From Magnetococcales bacterium (GTDB lineage Bacteria > Pseudomonadota > Magnetococcia > Magnetococcales > Magnetaquicoccaceae), in NCBI GenBank assembly GCA_015231915.1, contig JADGAR010000025.1, forward strand, positions 1-48,446: 48,446 bases of DNA, read 5' to 3'. Under the pieces are notes generated by a model. That model was not told the origin of the DNA, ran no database searches, and saw only the letters and a program-made list of their open reading frames with translations. This document shows positions 26,299-35,049 of the stretch, piece by piece (positions within the stretch are counted from its first letter, which is position 1; each line of letters starts with the position of its first letter). Both the position numbers and the translations under genes were made by a program.

Positions 26299-28044
26299 TT
26301 AATCCTGTTGTGTTTGTTTACGCCATCCATTGACAGCCGCCGGAATCGAGTTGACTGGTGTACCCTTGGACCAGGCATCCCAGAAAGCGACGGTTCCGCT
26401 ATTCGGACGAGCTTTAGGCTCAGCGATTCGGGTACGGGTTGGCAGAAGGCTCGCATCACCCACCACCAGGGCCTCACCGGTATCCAAGATGGGCAATAGA
26501 TCGCTGAAACCGCCCAAGCTGTCCGGGAGGAGTCGTCGCACGACGCTTTGATCCTCGGCATTGGTCAAGCGCATCGCTATCAGGTTGTTACACTGGCTGA
26601 GAACCGTTCGATTGACTTCCGAGGGACGCTGACTGATCACAACGAGACCAACGCCATATTTACGCCCCTCCTTGGCAATGCGTTCAAAAATAGAGATGGA
26701 TATCTCGCTGGAAGCATCACTTTGCGCGCGTTCTGGCATATAAAGGTGCGCCTCATCACAGAAAAGGGCAACCGGATGCCGTTTTCCCGGCGGAGTCCAT
26801 TGCTGAAGAGTAAATACAAGCTTTGCGACAAGACTGACTATCAGTGGAAGGATATCCGAGGGCACTTCGGAGAAGTCGATCACCTTCACGCCACCTTTCT
26901 TGTCAGGCTGTTCCTGGCTGCCGCCGACAAGCATCAGACAGAGCTTTTCCAGCCATTCGAACTTCATAGTCTCGGCACCGCCTTGAAAGAGAAAACCAAG
27001 CCGACGATCTGTCCGCTTATTCTCCAATCGGGCTACCAAGCGGCTCAATTTACCATAAAATTCTCCTTGTTTTTCACCTCTAGATCCTTGCTCCATCTTC
27101 GTATTTAATTGGTTTAGCGTTCCAACCACTGAATCGAAATCAAAAGGGACCGGACTGTCAATTGTAAAATTATCAATAAGATCATTGCGGAAAATTTTTT
27201 CAAGAAAATTTTTCTTTTCTTCTATAATCGTCCTTGATATAATCATAGTCTGATTAGGGGCATTTTGATCGCTGCTCTCGACAAACATGGAAATCATGGC
27301 TTCATAGCCCAAAAGCCAAAAGGGCAAATAGACAATACCATTCTCTAGATCTGTGCCTTGCTCAAGATCTCCTGGACCGGCAATGCGAAAGTGCCGGACA
27401 CCATTACCATCAAGTGTGGTGTACTCACCGTGAAGATCAAAAACGAGCGCATTCGCTCCTGGCAATTCGGCAACCTGCTCAAGAACACTCGCTGTCGTCC
27501 ACGACTTTCCCGAGCCTGTACTGCCAACGATGATCGCATGGCGTTGAAAAAACTTGTTACCATTCAAATATGCCTTGGCTCGCTCATCCAACGTATAAGT
27601 TCCAAGAGTCAACCTTTGTCCGTCATTCGCGATATTAGCAATGATGCGCATAAATTCAGTCAGGTTGTCTCCTTCAATAGCAAAACAGTTTGCATCAATT
27701 TCCGGCACGGTCTCCAATGTTCGCCTAAAAACATTTTTCTCGGTTCCTTTCCGGTCACTGTGCGTACCGATCAAAACGATGCGCACGATATTCTCCTCAG
27801 GCCACTGATTTTCCTCTGCATCTGTATATTCACCAATAAATTTTGCTTCTTTCATTGATCGCATGATTTTTTGAATGAAGCCGATTAAATATTCTCCAGC
27901 CCGACTGCTTTGCAGTGCGACAAGCCGGTTGACTTGCATGCGTCGCAGTTTCTCCACATCGTCAGCACGAACCACTACCATGGCAGTATCAACTGCGATG
28001 ACTGTCCCCAAGGCATCCGTGTCCTCATAGTTGAAGATCGTCAT
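26299..28044 (-). CDS. HerA-like ATPase of a SIR2-HerA defence pair
   Basis: A 581-residue HerA/FtsK-type DNA translocase. The N-terminal HAS-barrel-like domain (about 1-95) is followed by the ATPase with Walker A GSTGSGKS (174-181), Walker B VALFCDEAH (DEAH 430-433) and the sensor/arginine region ISQRPSEVNRTVLSQ. In SIR2-HerA systems HerA forms a hexamer that binds the SIR2 protein and controls its nuclease and NAD-consuming activity during phage infection. The start lies one base after the SIR2 stop, and AAAGGAG inside the SIR2 gene end gives it a good ribosome binding site. The gene is AT-richer than the flanks, a sign of horizontal transfer. It ends convergently with the acl operon. Confidence 0.9.
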   Translation of the reverse strand: MTIFNYEDTDALGTVIAVDTAMVVVRADDVEKLRRMQVNRLVALQSSRAGEYLIGFIQKIMRSMKEAKFIGEYTDAEENQWPEENIVRIVLIGTHSDRKGTEKNVFRRTLETVPEIDANCFAIEGDNLTEFMRIIANIANDGQRLTLGTYTLDERAKAYLNGNKFFQRHAIIVGSTGSGKSWTTASVLEQVAELPGANALVFDLHGEYTTLDGNGVRHFRIAGPGDLEQGTDLENGIVYLPFWLLGYEAMISMFVESSDQNAPNQTMIISRTIIEEKKNFLEKIFRNDLIDNFTIDSPVPFDFDSVVGTLNQLNTKMEQGSRGEKQGEFYGKLSRLVARLENKRTDRRLGFLFQGGAETMKFEWLEKLCLMLVGGSQEQPDKKGGVKVIDFSEVPSDILPLIVSLVAKLVFTLQQWTPPGKRHPVALFCDEAHLYMPERAQSDASSEISISIFERIAKEGRKYGVGLVVISQRPSEVNRTVLSQCNNLIAMRLTNAEDQSVVRRLLPDSLGGFSDLLPILDTGEALVVGDASLLPTRTRIAEPKARPNSGTVAFWDAWSKGTPVNSIPAAVNGWRKQTQQD

Positions 28045-28045
28045 A

Positions 28046-29110
28046 TTAAACTCCTTTATAATCTATAGTATTTTCCAAAAACCCTTTTAAACTCCAAAGA
28101 TCGATGTTCGGAAGCATCTCTCCTTTTGGATAATTATTTGATAACATGAATGTACCTGTCTTGGATTCCTCAAAGGCCAAATATGGGGCGTCCTTTGCAT
28201 CTTGCAGCATCTGTTTTGCTGATTCACTTAATTTTTTTGTAAGCATAACCAACAATACATCATTTTTTTGCCATCTTCCTATAAGTTTTGGACAAATGTG
28301 AGTATCATTAAATCCAAAACCGATACATAAGAAGGCATTTGCTTTTGATAGCACTTCATCAGCACTAGAAATGATGGTGCGAAAAGGTTCTAAATGTGTT
28401 TGTAGATATTTTTTTATTCCTGGAGTAACAATAGCAGGTCGACAGTTTGGTGGAATCTCTTTGGCAGAAGTAATAGCAACAACATTATTATTGGGATCTA
28501 TAAACCAATCAAGGCAACCATGCACTTTCCAAATATTGATCATACGAGAAGAAAGGCGTTGATAATGCTTAGGAATCTGCTGGCGTTCAAAAGACCATTG
28601 CCGCACATACCCATAGCCGAAGCCTTTGAAGTGTGAAAATCCTGCCATGTCGGATGCATACTCTGCCAACCGGTCATAGTTGGGCGTCACAACAGAGAGA
28701 ATTTTGTTTGTGCTTTTAAATAAATATTTATAAAGTTTTATTAAATTTAAAATTATATTATTATCAATAATCTCTGCAAATACTTCTGTATCTTTTTGAC
28801 ACACCTGCACCCATGTATCCTGCACCACACGATCAAAAAGCGGTTCTGAAAGCTCGTTCTCCTGAAGCGCACTTTCAAGGTCTTTACTGGCGAGCAAGCC
28901 AATGAATCTTTTCCATTGATTCTGCTCGACATCGGACAACTTATTATCAAATTTCAATTTTTTCAATGAATTCGCCAGATCTCCCATGCTCGGCAATCCA
29001 TAGGGAATTGAGGCACCACTTCCCAGCACGATCAAAGGAAACGCTTTGAGACATCTCTGGCCCTCCTGAATCGCAAACTCGGTTGGTTGCACGGAAGGCT
29101 TGCTTCTCAC
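28046..29110 (-). CDS. SIR2-family protein of a SIR2-HerA defence pair
   Basis: A 354-residue SIR2-like protein. The NAD-binding motif is GSGAS (30-34, in VLGSGASIPYGLPS), the catalytic asparagine/aspartate pattern is TPNYD (142-146) and the catalytic histidine is H197 in KVHGCLDW. Stand-alone SIR2 proteins paired with HerA act in antiphage abortive defence by NAD depletion and DNA cleavage. The GTG at 29110 is used: GGAG lies 9 bases before it, and upstream in-frame ATGs run into a stop. The low GC content contrasts with recD next door. A likely promoter and an operator-like palindrome lie at 29154-29192. Confidence 0.9.
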   Translation of the reverse strand: MRSKPSVQPTEFAIQEGQRCLKAFPLIVLGSGASIPYGLPSMGDLANSLKKLKFDNKLSDVEQNQWKRFIGLLASKDLESALQENELSEPLFDRVVQDTWVQVCQKDTEVFAEIIDNNIILNLIKLYKYLFKSTNKILSVVTPNYDRLAEYASDMAGFSHFKGFGYGYVRQWSFERQQIPKHYQRLSSRMINIWKVHGCLDWFIDPNNNVVAITSAKEIPPNCRPAIVTPGIKKYLQTHLEPFRTIISSADEVLSKANAFLCIGFGFNDTHICPKLIGRWQKNDVLLVMLTKKLSESAKQMLQDAKDAPYLAFEESKTGTFMLSNNYPKGEMLPNIDLWSLKGFLENTIDYKGV

Positions 29111-29467
29111 TTCGTTTCACTCCATAACATAATAGTCATTGAATCACAAACTAATAATGAATTTGTTGCAACACAAATTCATTATCATTATATAGCTTAT
29201 CATAAATATTGCATGATTTATAATTTCTTAATTAAATAAAAATATATTAAATTATTGTTACTTTCTATTTTGCCCTTGTCAACTATCGCAACATCATCAG
29301 CATGATGGAATGAAGATTAGCCTTGATTGAAAATCAAGTCAAGCACAATTTACGAACACCAACAACCAACTAATGATGCGCATAACCTAAGCAGCCTTCT
29401 TAGGCATGACATCATCCAGACAAAACGTCCGGCAAGTCCGCAAAAGGCCTAAGATATTAATATCGTT
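29111..29467. other. AT-rich junction between the defence module and recD
   Basis: About 350 bases without a supported gene. It holds the SIR2 promoter/palindrome, then an AT-rich stretch (29200-29270), a small hairpin CTTGATT/AATCAAG (29322-29338), a 5-bp hairpin CCTAA/TTAGG (29386-29403) and a 12-base palindrome GATATTAATATC (29453-29464) just after the recD stop. Composition changes sharply at about 29405, near the left border of the GC-rich recD region. Confidence 0.5.
29154..29192 (-). promoter_or_regulatory. Promoter -10 box and operator-like palindrome of the SIR2-HerA pair
   Basis: Reading on the minus strand, a perfect TATAAT stands at 29192-29187, with only a weak -35 behind it. 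Transcription would start near 29180. That point lies inside a perfect 13-bp inverted repeat: ATAATGAATTTGT (29154-29166) and its complement at 29173-29185, with a 6-base centre. Such an overlap is what a repressor-controlled promoter looks like. The SIR2 start is at 29110. Confidence 0.55.
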
Positions 29468-31462
29468 TCACAACCAAGCATCCACCCGCTGCCCCACCAC
29501 GCGACGGGTGACCGCCTGTTCCAGCAGACGGGCGTCCGAGGCGCTCGCCAAAGAGAAGCCGTCGCGGGCACGGGTGATGCCGGTGTAGATCAGCTCGCGG
29601 GTCAGAACAGGATGGAAACGATCCGGCAACACCAAGACCACCTGCGCAAACTCCGAGCCTTGCGACTTGTGTACGGTCAGGGCATAGACCGTCTCCACCT
29701 CGGCAAGACGGGCCGGGGCGAACCAGCGCACCCCGTCGGGACCAGGAAAGACCACCCGTGTCACCCAACCCCCGGCAACCGGCACCTCCAGCGTGACGCC
29801 AATGTCACCATTCATCAGGCCAAGATCATAGTCATTGCTGGTGACCATCACCGGACGGCCCGCATACCAGCCTTCCTCGGCGGGGATCAGTCCGGCGGCG
29901 CGCAAATGCCGGGCAATGCGCCGGTTCAGCCCCTCCACCCCCCAGGGACCCTGCCGTATCGCACACAAAACCTGAAAACCGGCATGGGCGCGCAACACCA
30001 TGGCCCCCCAGCGATCCAGGGCCGCACGATCCGCATCCCCGGCAGGTCGCTGCCGCGCCATGGTCTCCAGATAGACCCGATACCCACCGCGTCGCCTTCC
30101 CCGGCCATCCTCTCCATCCACCGTCAGATCCCGCAGGATCCCCTCCCCGGCAGCCAGCGACACCCAGCTCAACTCCGGACACCCCTCGCCCCAAAGCGTC
30201 TCCATGGCCGCCGTATCCCCCCCGTTGACCGCCATGGCCAGACGCCCGATGCCGCTGCCCGCCGCAAACCGATAGGTATCCCGCAACATCACCACCGCCT
30301 GATCCGGCAAACGCCCCTCCGGGTCGATCCAGCTCTCGTCCAACTCCTGGCCGCAGGCCCGGCTCAGCCACTCCCCGATGGCAGGGGTGTAATGCCCCCC
30401 GGCGGCCCGCCGACACAGCTCCCCCAGGGGCGATCCCGCCTCCACCGCAGCCAGCTGGTCCTTGTCGCCCAGCAACACCAGCCGCGCATCGACCGGCAAC
30501 GCGAGCAACACGGCGGCCAACAGCTCCAGACCCACCATGGAGGCTTCGTCGATGACCAACACATCGATCCACAAGGGATGATCGGCATCGTGGCGGAAAT
30601 GACGGCTGTCGCGACGGCGACCCATGAGCCGATGCAGGGTCGTCACCTTGCGGGGGATCGCGGCAAGCGCCCGCTCCCGCAAGGCAGGATCCCGCCAGGT
30701 CAGTTTGCCGATGGCATCGGCGATGGACTCCCCCAGGCGGGCCGCCGCCTTGCCGGTGGGGGCGGCCAGCCGGATGCGCAAGGGGCGTCCGTCTTGCGCC
30801 AGGGACAAGGTCTGCAACAAAGCCAGCAACCGCGCCACCGTGGTGGTCTTGCCGGTGCCGGGACCGCCGGTGATCACCCCGAACCTCGACCGGGCCATCA
30901 GGGCGCAGGCCACCTTCTGCCAGTCCACGCCAGGCCGCCCGCTGTCTGGCCAGATCTCCTGCAACGCGTCCAGCACCTCCCCGGGCGATGCCTCCCATTC
31001 CCCAGGCCGGGTCAAACGTGCGGCAATCCCGGCGCGCACCTCCTGTTCGCACTGCCAGTAACGGCGCAGATAAAGCCGCGTTCCAACCAGCACCAGCGGC
31101 GCGCGTGACGCCTCCTGGCCGGGCATCTCGGCCACCAGCAGGGAATTTCGCATGCTCTCCCGCCAGGAGGCCGCATCCAACCCGGCAAGGCGCGCCGCCG
31201 GCAAATCCCCATCGCCGGGGTCCGGGTCGGCTGCCCCTGGAGGGGGAATCCCCAAAGTCAGCGCAGGATCCCGCGTCACGACCGCCAGATCCATATGGGT
31301 CTCGCCCCGCCCGGCAAGATGGCTGACCAGGGCGGCGGCAAGCAGCAGCCGGGGATCGGCATCCGGGACCTCCTGCCGCAACAGGCCCGCCAACGCCGCA
31401 TCCACCGGACGCAACCATCCCCGCTCCACCCACCGGTTCGGCAGCTCCACGTCCACGGACAT
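29468..31462 (-). CDS. recD: Exodeoxyribonuclease V alpha subunit (RecD)
   Basis: A 664-residue superfamily 1B helicase that moves 5' to 3' in the RecBCD enzyme. The Walker A motif GGPGTGKTTT is at about residues 193-202, DEAS motif II is in VLVIDEASMVG, and the C-terminal UvrD-like part includes YALTVHKSQGSEF and TGITRARD. Length is normal. The ATG at 31462 overlaps the recB stop (TGATG); a GTG one codon earlier at 31465 is possible too. It is the last gene of bcp-mutM-recC-recB-recD. Confidence 0.95.
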   Translation of the reverse strand: MSVDVELPNRWVERGWLRPVDAALAGLLRQEVPDADPRLLLAAALVSHLAGRGETHMDLAVVTRDPALTLGIPPPGAADPDPGDGDLPAARLAGLDAASWRESMRNSLLVAEMPGQEASRAPLVLVGTRLYLRRYWQCEQEVRAGIAARLTRPGEWEASPGEVLDALQEIWPDSGRPGVDWQKVACALMARSRFGVITGGPGTGKTTTVARLLALLQTLSLAQDGRPLRIRLAAPTGKAAARLGESIADAIGKLTWRDPALRERALAAIPRKVTTLHRLMGRRRDSRHFRHDADHPLWIDVLVIDEASMVGLELLAAVLLALPVDARLVLLGDKDQLAAVEAGSPLGELCRRAAGGHYTPAIGEWLSRACGQELDESWIDPEGRLPDQAVVMLRDTYRFAAGSGIGRLAMAVNGGDTAAMETLWGEGCPELSWVSLAAGEGILRDLTVDGEDGRGRRRGGYRVYLETMARQRPAGDADRAALDRWGAMVLRAHAGFQVLCAIRQGPWGVEGLNRRIARHLRAAGLIPAEEGWYAGRPVMVTSNDYDLGLMNGDIGVTLEVPVAGGWVTRVVFPGPDGVRWFAPARLAEVETVYALTVHKSQGSEFAQVVLVLPDRFHPVLTRELIYTGITRARDGFSLASASDARLLEQAVTRRVVGQRVDAWL

Positions 31463-34400
31463 CACCCCCCTCCCCCGCCGGGCGCACCCCGGAACATGGC
31501 ATCCAGCTCCTCGAACAGCCCTTCTGGCGGACGCATGGTGATCAAACCCTGGCCGGGCGCGGCAAAACCCCGCATGAACAAACAGATCGCCCCGCCCATG
31601 TGGGTGTCGAACCGATAGCCGGGCAGCCGCTCCCGCAGGTGCCGATGCAGCGCGAACTGATAAATCACCCCTTGCAGGTCATAGCGTGCATGGCACATGG
31701 CGGTCTCCAGCGCCTGCGGGACATAGGCGGCATCCCCGGCTCCCAGGCGGTTGCTCTTGTAGTCCACCACGTAATGACGCCCCTCGTGCTCCAGGACCAG
31801 ATCCATGAACCCCTTGAGCATGCCGTTGAGCATCTTTTCACCAAGCGACGGACGCGGCTGGCCCGGCAGAACATGCGCCCGAATCAAGCGGTCCAGGCGG
31901 TCGGCCCGCACCCGCCGCGCGGGCAACCAGAACTCCATCTCCGTTTGCCACGCCGTCAGCGCGGACAAACGGAGCGGCCCGGCCCCGGACACCCCCCACG
32001 GGGTGGTCACGATCCGCCCCAGCCACTCGCACAGGGTCTCATGCCACGCCTCCCAGCCGCGCATCCGGCAGCGCCGCTCCACCATCTCCCGCAACCCGGC
32101 GGGATCCTCGGCCACATTGCGAAACCCCCGCAGCGCCATCCAGCCCAGCAACTCGTGGAGAAAGGTCCCGGCCCTGGCCCCGCGCGGAAAGGCGTGCGGT
32201 CCCTGGCCCTGCCCGCAGGGTTCTTCCTCGAAAACCGCATCGATTTCATGAAACACCTCCTCGACCGGGGTCTCCGGCGCCTCCCGCGTCCCGGTGCGGG
32301 TGCGCAGCCAGGAGTAGCTGCCGATGGACCACGGCTCCCGCGCCACCCGCGCCGAGCGGCGCGCCTGGCCGATGGGTTGCAGCCGCTCCGGCGGCTGATA
32401 GACCGTCCCGCCCTCCTCCGGGGCCTCGACGACCCGGATCGAGGCATCAAGCCCCTGCAAATCCACCAGACCGCCCCTCCCCAAAAGACGGCCCAGGGCG
32501 CTATGCTCCAAAGCGGCGGGCGGGGCCATCCCCACCCAGGTGGCGAAGCGGGCGCGGGTCAGGGCGACGTACAGCTTGCGCATCTCTTCCCGCAGCCACT
32601 CTTTGGCCACCCGTTCGGCCACCCCATCCCCCCCGTCGAAGGCCACGTGCCGCTCCCCCTGCTCGTCCCGCCAGATCAGCGGATAGGTGGGATTCCGCCG
32701 CGTCCCGATGGCAAGCGGAAAAAAAACCAGCGGATACTCCAGCCCCTTGGACTTGTGCACCGTGACGATGCGCACCAGATCGGCATCGCTTTCCAGGCGG
32801 ATCAGCCGCGCCTCCTCCCCTTCCGCGTCCCGGGCATCGGTCAGGCACTGCTCGTCCAGATAACGGATCAGGGCCTGCTCCCCTTCCCGCGCGGCAATGC
32901 TGGCCTGCAGCAACTCGGCCAGATGCAAGAGATTGGTCAGGATCCGCTCCCCGCCGGGGACCGTGTCGCCAAGCAGCCGCTCGGCCACGCGGAAATCCCG
33001 CAGCAAACCGCGCAGCATGGGCAACACCCCGCGCCCGCGCCACGCCTCGCGATAGCCGTGAAACCGCCGCATGGCCGCCTCCAGGGCCTGCTCGTCCCGG
33101 TTCAGGGCCTCGATCTCCTCCCAGCTGGCCCCAAGCGTCCCGGTGGCCAGGGCGGTCTTCAACAAACGGGGATCCTCCGGCATGGCGCAGGCGGCCAGCC
33201 AGTGACGCAGCTCCACGGCCTGCGGGGTCCGATACACCGACTCCTTGTCGGACAGATAGACCGAGCGCACCCCATGGGCCATGAGCGCCTCGGCCATGGC
33301 CAGACAGTGCCGCCGGCCATGCACCAGCACCGCCAGGTCCGCCGGGCGCAGGGGCCGCGACTCCCCGTCATCGCTCACGAACGCCGCCCGGCCCGTCCGA
33401 CCGGATTCCAGCAGACATGCGATTTCGTGGGCGCACCGTCCGGCCATCTCCCGCAGGGCCTCGCTGCTGGTCCACACCCCCGGCCTGCCGTCGGGCCGTT
33501 CCGGCGGGGGGGGCAGCTGCCAGAGGGTCAGGGCGTTGTGCTCCCTCCCCTCCACCAGCAAACGCTCTGCGCGGCCCCGCGCCGTGGCTGGCAGAAACGG
33601 AATCGGATCCTCCTCGCCGCTTTTGTGCAGAAAAGAGTCATCGGACAGGCCGAACAGGGCGTTGACCGCCTCGACCATGGCGGTGGTGGAGCGGTAGTTG
33701 GTCCCCAGGGTGTGAATCCGGCCCTTGCAGGCCCGCCGGGCCGCCAGATAGACATGAATGTCCGCGCCGCGAAAGGAGTAGATCGCCTGCTTGGGATCCC
33801 CGATCAGGATCAATGCGCCCTCTGTCCCCTCCGGATAGACCAGGGAAAAGATCCGGTACTGCACCGGATCGGTATCCTGAAACTCGTCGATCATGGCCAC
33901 GGGAAACTGGGTGCGGATGACGGCGGCCAGCCGGGCGCCGTTGGCGCCGCCCAGGACTGCCGCCAGGCGTCCCAGCACGTCGTCGAACTCCATCAGGGCC
34001 AGGCGTTCCTTTTCGCTGGCGAAGCGGCGGGCGATCCAGCGCACGGCATGCCCGAGCACCAGGGGATGACGCCGGGCCAGGGCTTCGCGTTGCAGGCGCA
34101 TTTGTTCCAGGTCGGCCAGCGCGGGGTGGCTCAAGGGCCGGCCCCGGTTTTTCTTCAAGGCGTCGGCCATCCCGTCCGGGGTCAGGCGGTTCCAGGCGGT
34201 GGCATCCAGTTCCGGGACCGCGCGATGGGGATTGCACGCCCAGGCCGTCAGGGCGTCCAGCCATTTTCTCCAATTGTCGTTGGGAAACAGATTCCCCTTG
34301 AGCGCCCCGACCGCCGCCTGCTCCTCGAACCAGGCCAGCAGCTCCGGCAGCCATTTTTGCCAGTTTTTTTTCACCCGTTCCATGGGCAGGGCGTTCGCAT

Positions 34401-35049
34401 CCGGCACAAAGGCCGCCGCCGGCTCCAGGGTGGCGTCGATCCGCTCCGCATGGGAGAGCAGGGGGCGCACCCCGGCCAGCAGCGCCGCCACGTCCGGCCA
34501 GCACGTCAGGGCGTTCTGGGCCGACGCGGCATCCAGGGGGGCGAGAAACACCCGCCAGTAATCCCGCACCGCCTCTTCCAGCAGGGCCTCCTGCATGGGG
34601 ACCAGTTGCTGAGAAAACAGGCTGTCGCTGTCGAAGGCGTGTTCCCGCAGCATGCGGTTGCACCAGCCGTGGATGGTGTCCACCGCCGCCTCGTCCATCC
34701 ACTCGGCGGCCAGTTGCAGCCGGCGGGCGCAGCCGGGCCAGGCAGCGGCGGGATAGGCGTCACGCAGGGCGACCAGCAAGGGATCGGGAAGCGTTTCCTC
34801 CCGAAAGCAGGCAGCCGCCTCGGCGAGCCGCAGCCGGATCCGGTCGCGCAGCTCACGGGTGGCGGCCTTGGTGAAGGTGACCACCAGGATCTCCGGCGGA
34901 TCGCGGGGCGGCAGGGACGTGCCATGGCCCAGCACCAGCCGCAGGTAGAGCATGGCGATGGTATAGGTCTTGCCCGTGCCTGCGCTGGCCTCGATCAGTT
35001 GGCGGCCATGCAGGGGAAAAGCCAATGGATCGACTTCCGGGGGATTCAT
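31462..35049 (-). CDS. recB: Exodeoxyribonuclease V beta subunit (RecB)
   Basis: A 1195-residue helicase-nuclease. Walker A is ASAGTGKT (21-28). Helicase motif II is in MIDEFQDTDPVQYRIF, later motifs include HKSKGLEYPLVF and LYVALTRARF, and the C-terminal RecB nuclease has VVDYKSNRLG near residue 1095. It processes double-strand breaks and degrades linear foreign DNA together with RecC and RecD. The open frame extends upstream to 35307 inside recC, but ATG 35049 gives the family start and overlaps the recC stop (ATGA). Confidence 0.96.
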   Translation of the reverse strand: MNPPEVDPLAFPLHGRQLIEASAGTGKTYTIAMLYLRLVLGHGTSLPPRDPPEILVVTFTKAATRELRDRIRLRLAEAAACFREETLPDPLLVALRDAYPAAAWPGCARRLQLAAEWMDEAAVDTIHGWCNRMLREHAFDSDSLFSQQLVPMQEALLEEAVRDYWRVFLAPLDAASAQNALTCWPDVAALLAGVRPLLSHAERIDATLEPAAAFVPDANALPMERVKKNWQKWLPELLAWFEEQAAVGALKGNLFPNDNWRKWLDALTAWACNPHRAVPELDATAWNRLTPDGMADALKKNRGRPLSHPALADLEQMRLQREALARRHPLVLGHAVRWIARRFASEKERLALMEFDDVLGRLAAVLGGANGARLAAVIRTQFPVAMIDEFQDTDPVQYRIFSLVYPEGTEGALILIGDPKQAIYSFRGADIHVYLAARRACKGRIHTLGTNYRSTTAMVEAVNALFGLSDDSFLHKSGEEDPIPFLPATARGRAERLLVEGREHNALTLWQLPPPPERPDGRPGVWTSSEALREMAGRCAHEIACLLESGRTGRAAFVSDDGESRPLRPADLAVLVHGRRHCLAMAEALMAHGVRSVYLSDKESVYRTPQAVELRHWLAACAMPEDPRLLKTALATGTLGASWEEIEALNRDEQALEAAMRRFHGYREAWRGRGVLPMLRGLLRDFRVAERLLGDTVPGGERILTNLLHLAELLQASIAAREGEQALIRYLDEQCLTDARDAEGEEARLIRLESDADLVRIVTVHKSKGLEYPLVFFPLAIGTRRNPTYPLIWRDEQGERHVAFDGGDGVAERVAKEWLREEMRKLYVALTRARFATWVGMAPPAALEHSALGRLLGRGGLVDLQGLDASIRVVEAPEEGGTVYQPPERLQPIGQARRSARVAREPWSIGSYSWLRTRTGTREAPETPVEEVFHEIDAVFEEEPCGQGQGPHAFPRGARAGTFLHELLGWMALRGFRNVAEDPAGLREMVERRCRMRGWEAWHETLCEWLGRIVTTPWGVSGAGPLRLSALTAWQTEMEFWLPARRVRADRLDRLIRAHVLPGQPRPSLGEKMLNGMLKGFMDLVLEHEGRHYVVDYKSNRLGAGDAAYVPQALETAMCHARYDLQGVIYQFALHRHLRERLPGYRFDTHMGGAICLFMRGFAAPGQGLITMRPPEGLFEELDAMFRGAPGGGGG

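Noticed and set aside
1684-29176. Shared 12-base word TTGCAACACAAA in the AT-rich stretch near 1690 and in the SIR2 upstream region
   Set aside because: A single short AT-rich match; at 29154-29185 it is explained by the palindrome, and nothing around 1690 repeats that structure.
29388-29459. Short minus-strand frame ending LDDVMPKKAA, possibly a transposase tail
   Set aside because: I could not tie it to a specific insertion sequence, and no inverted terminal repeats or target duplication are visible.
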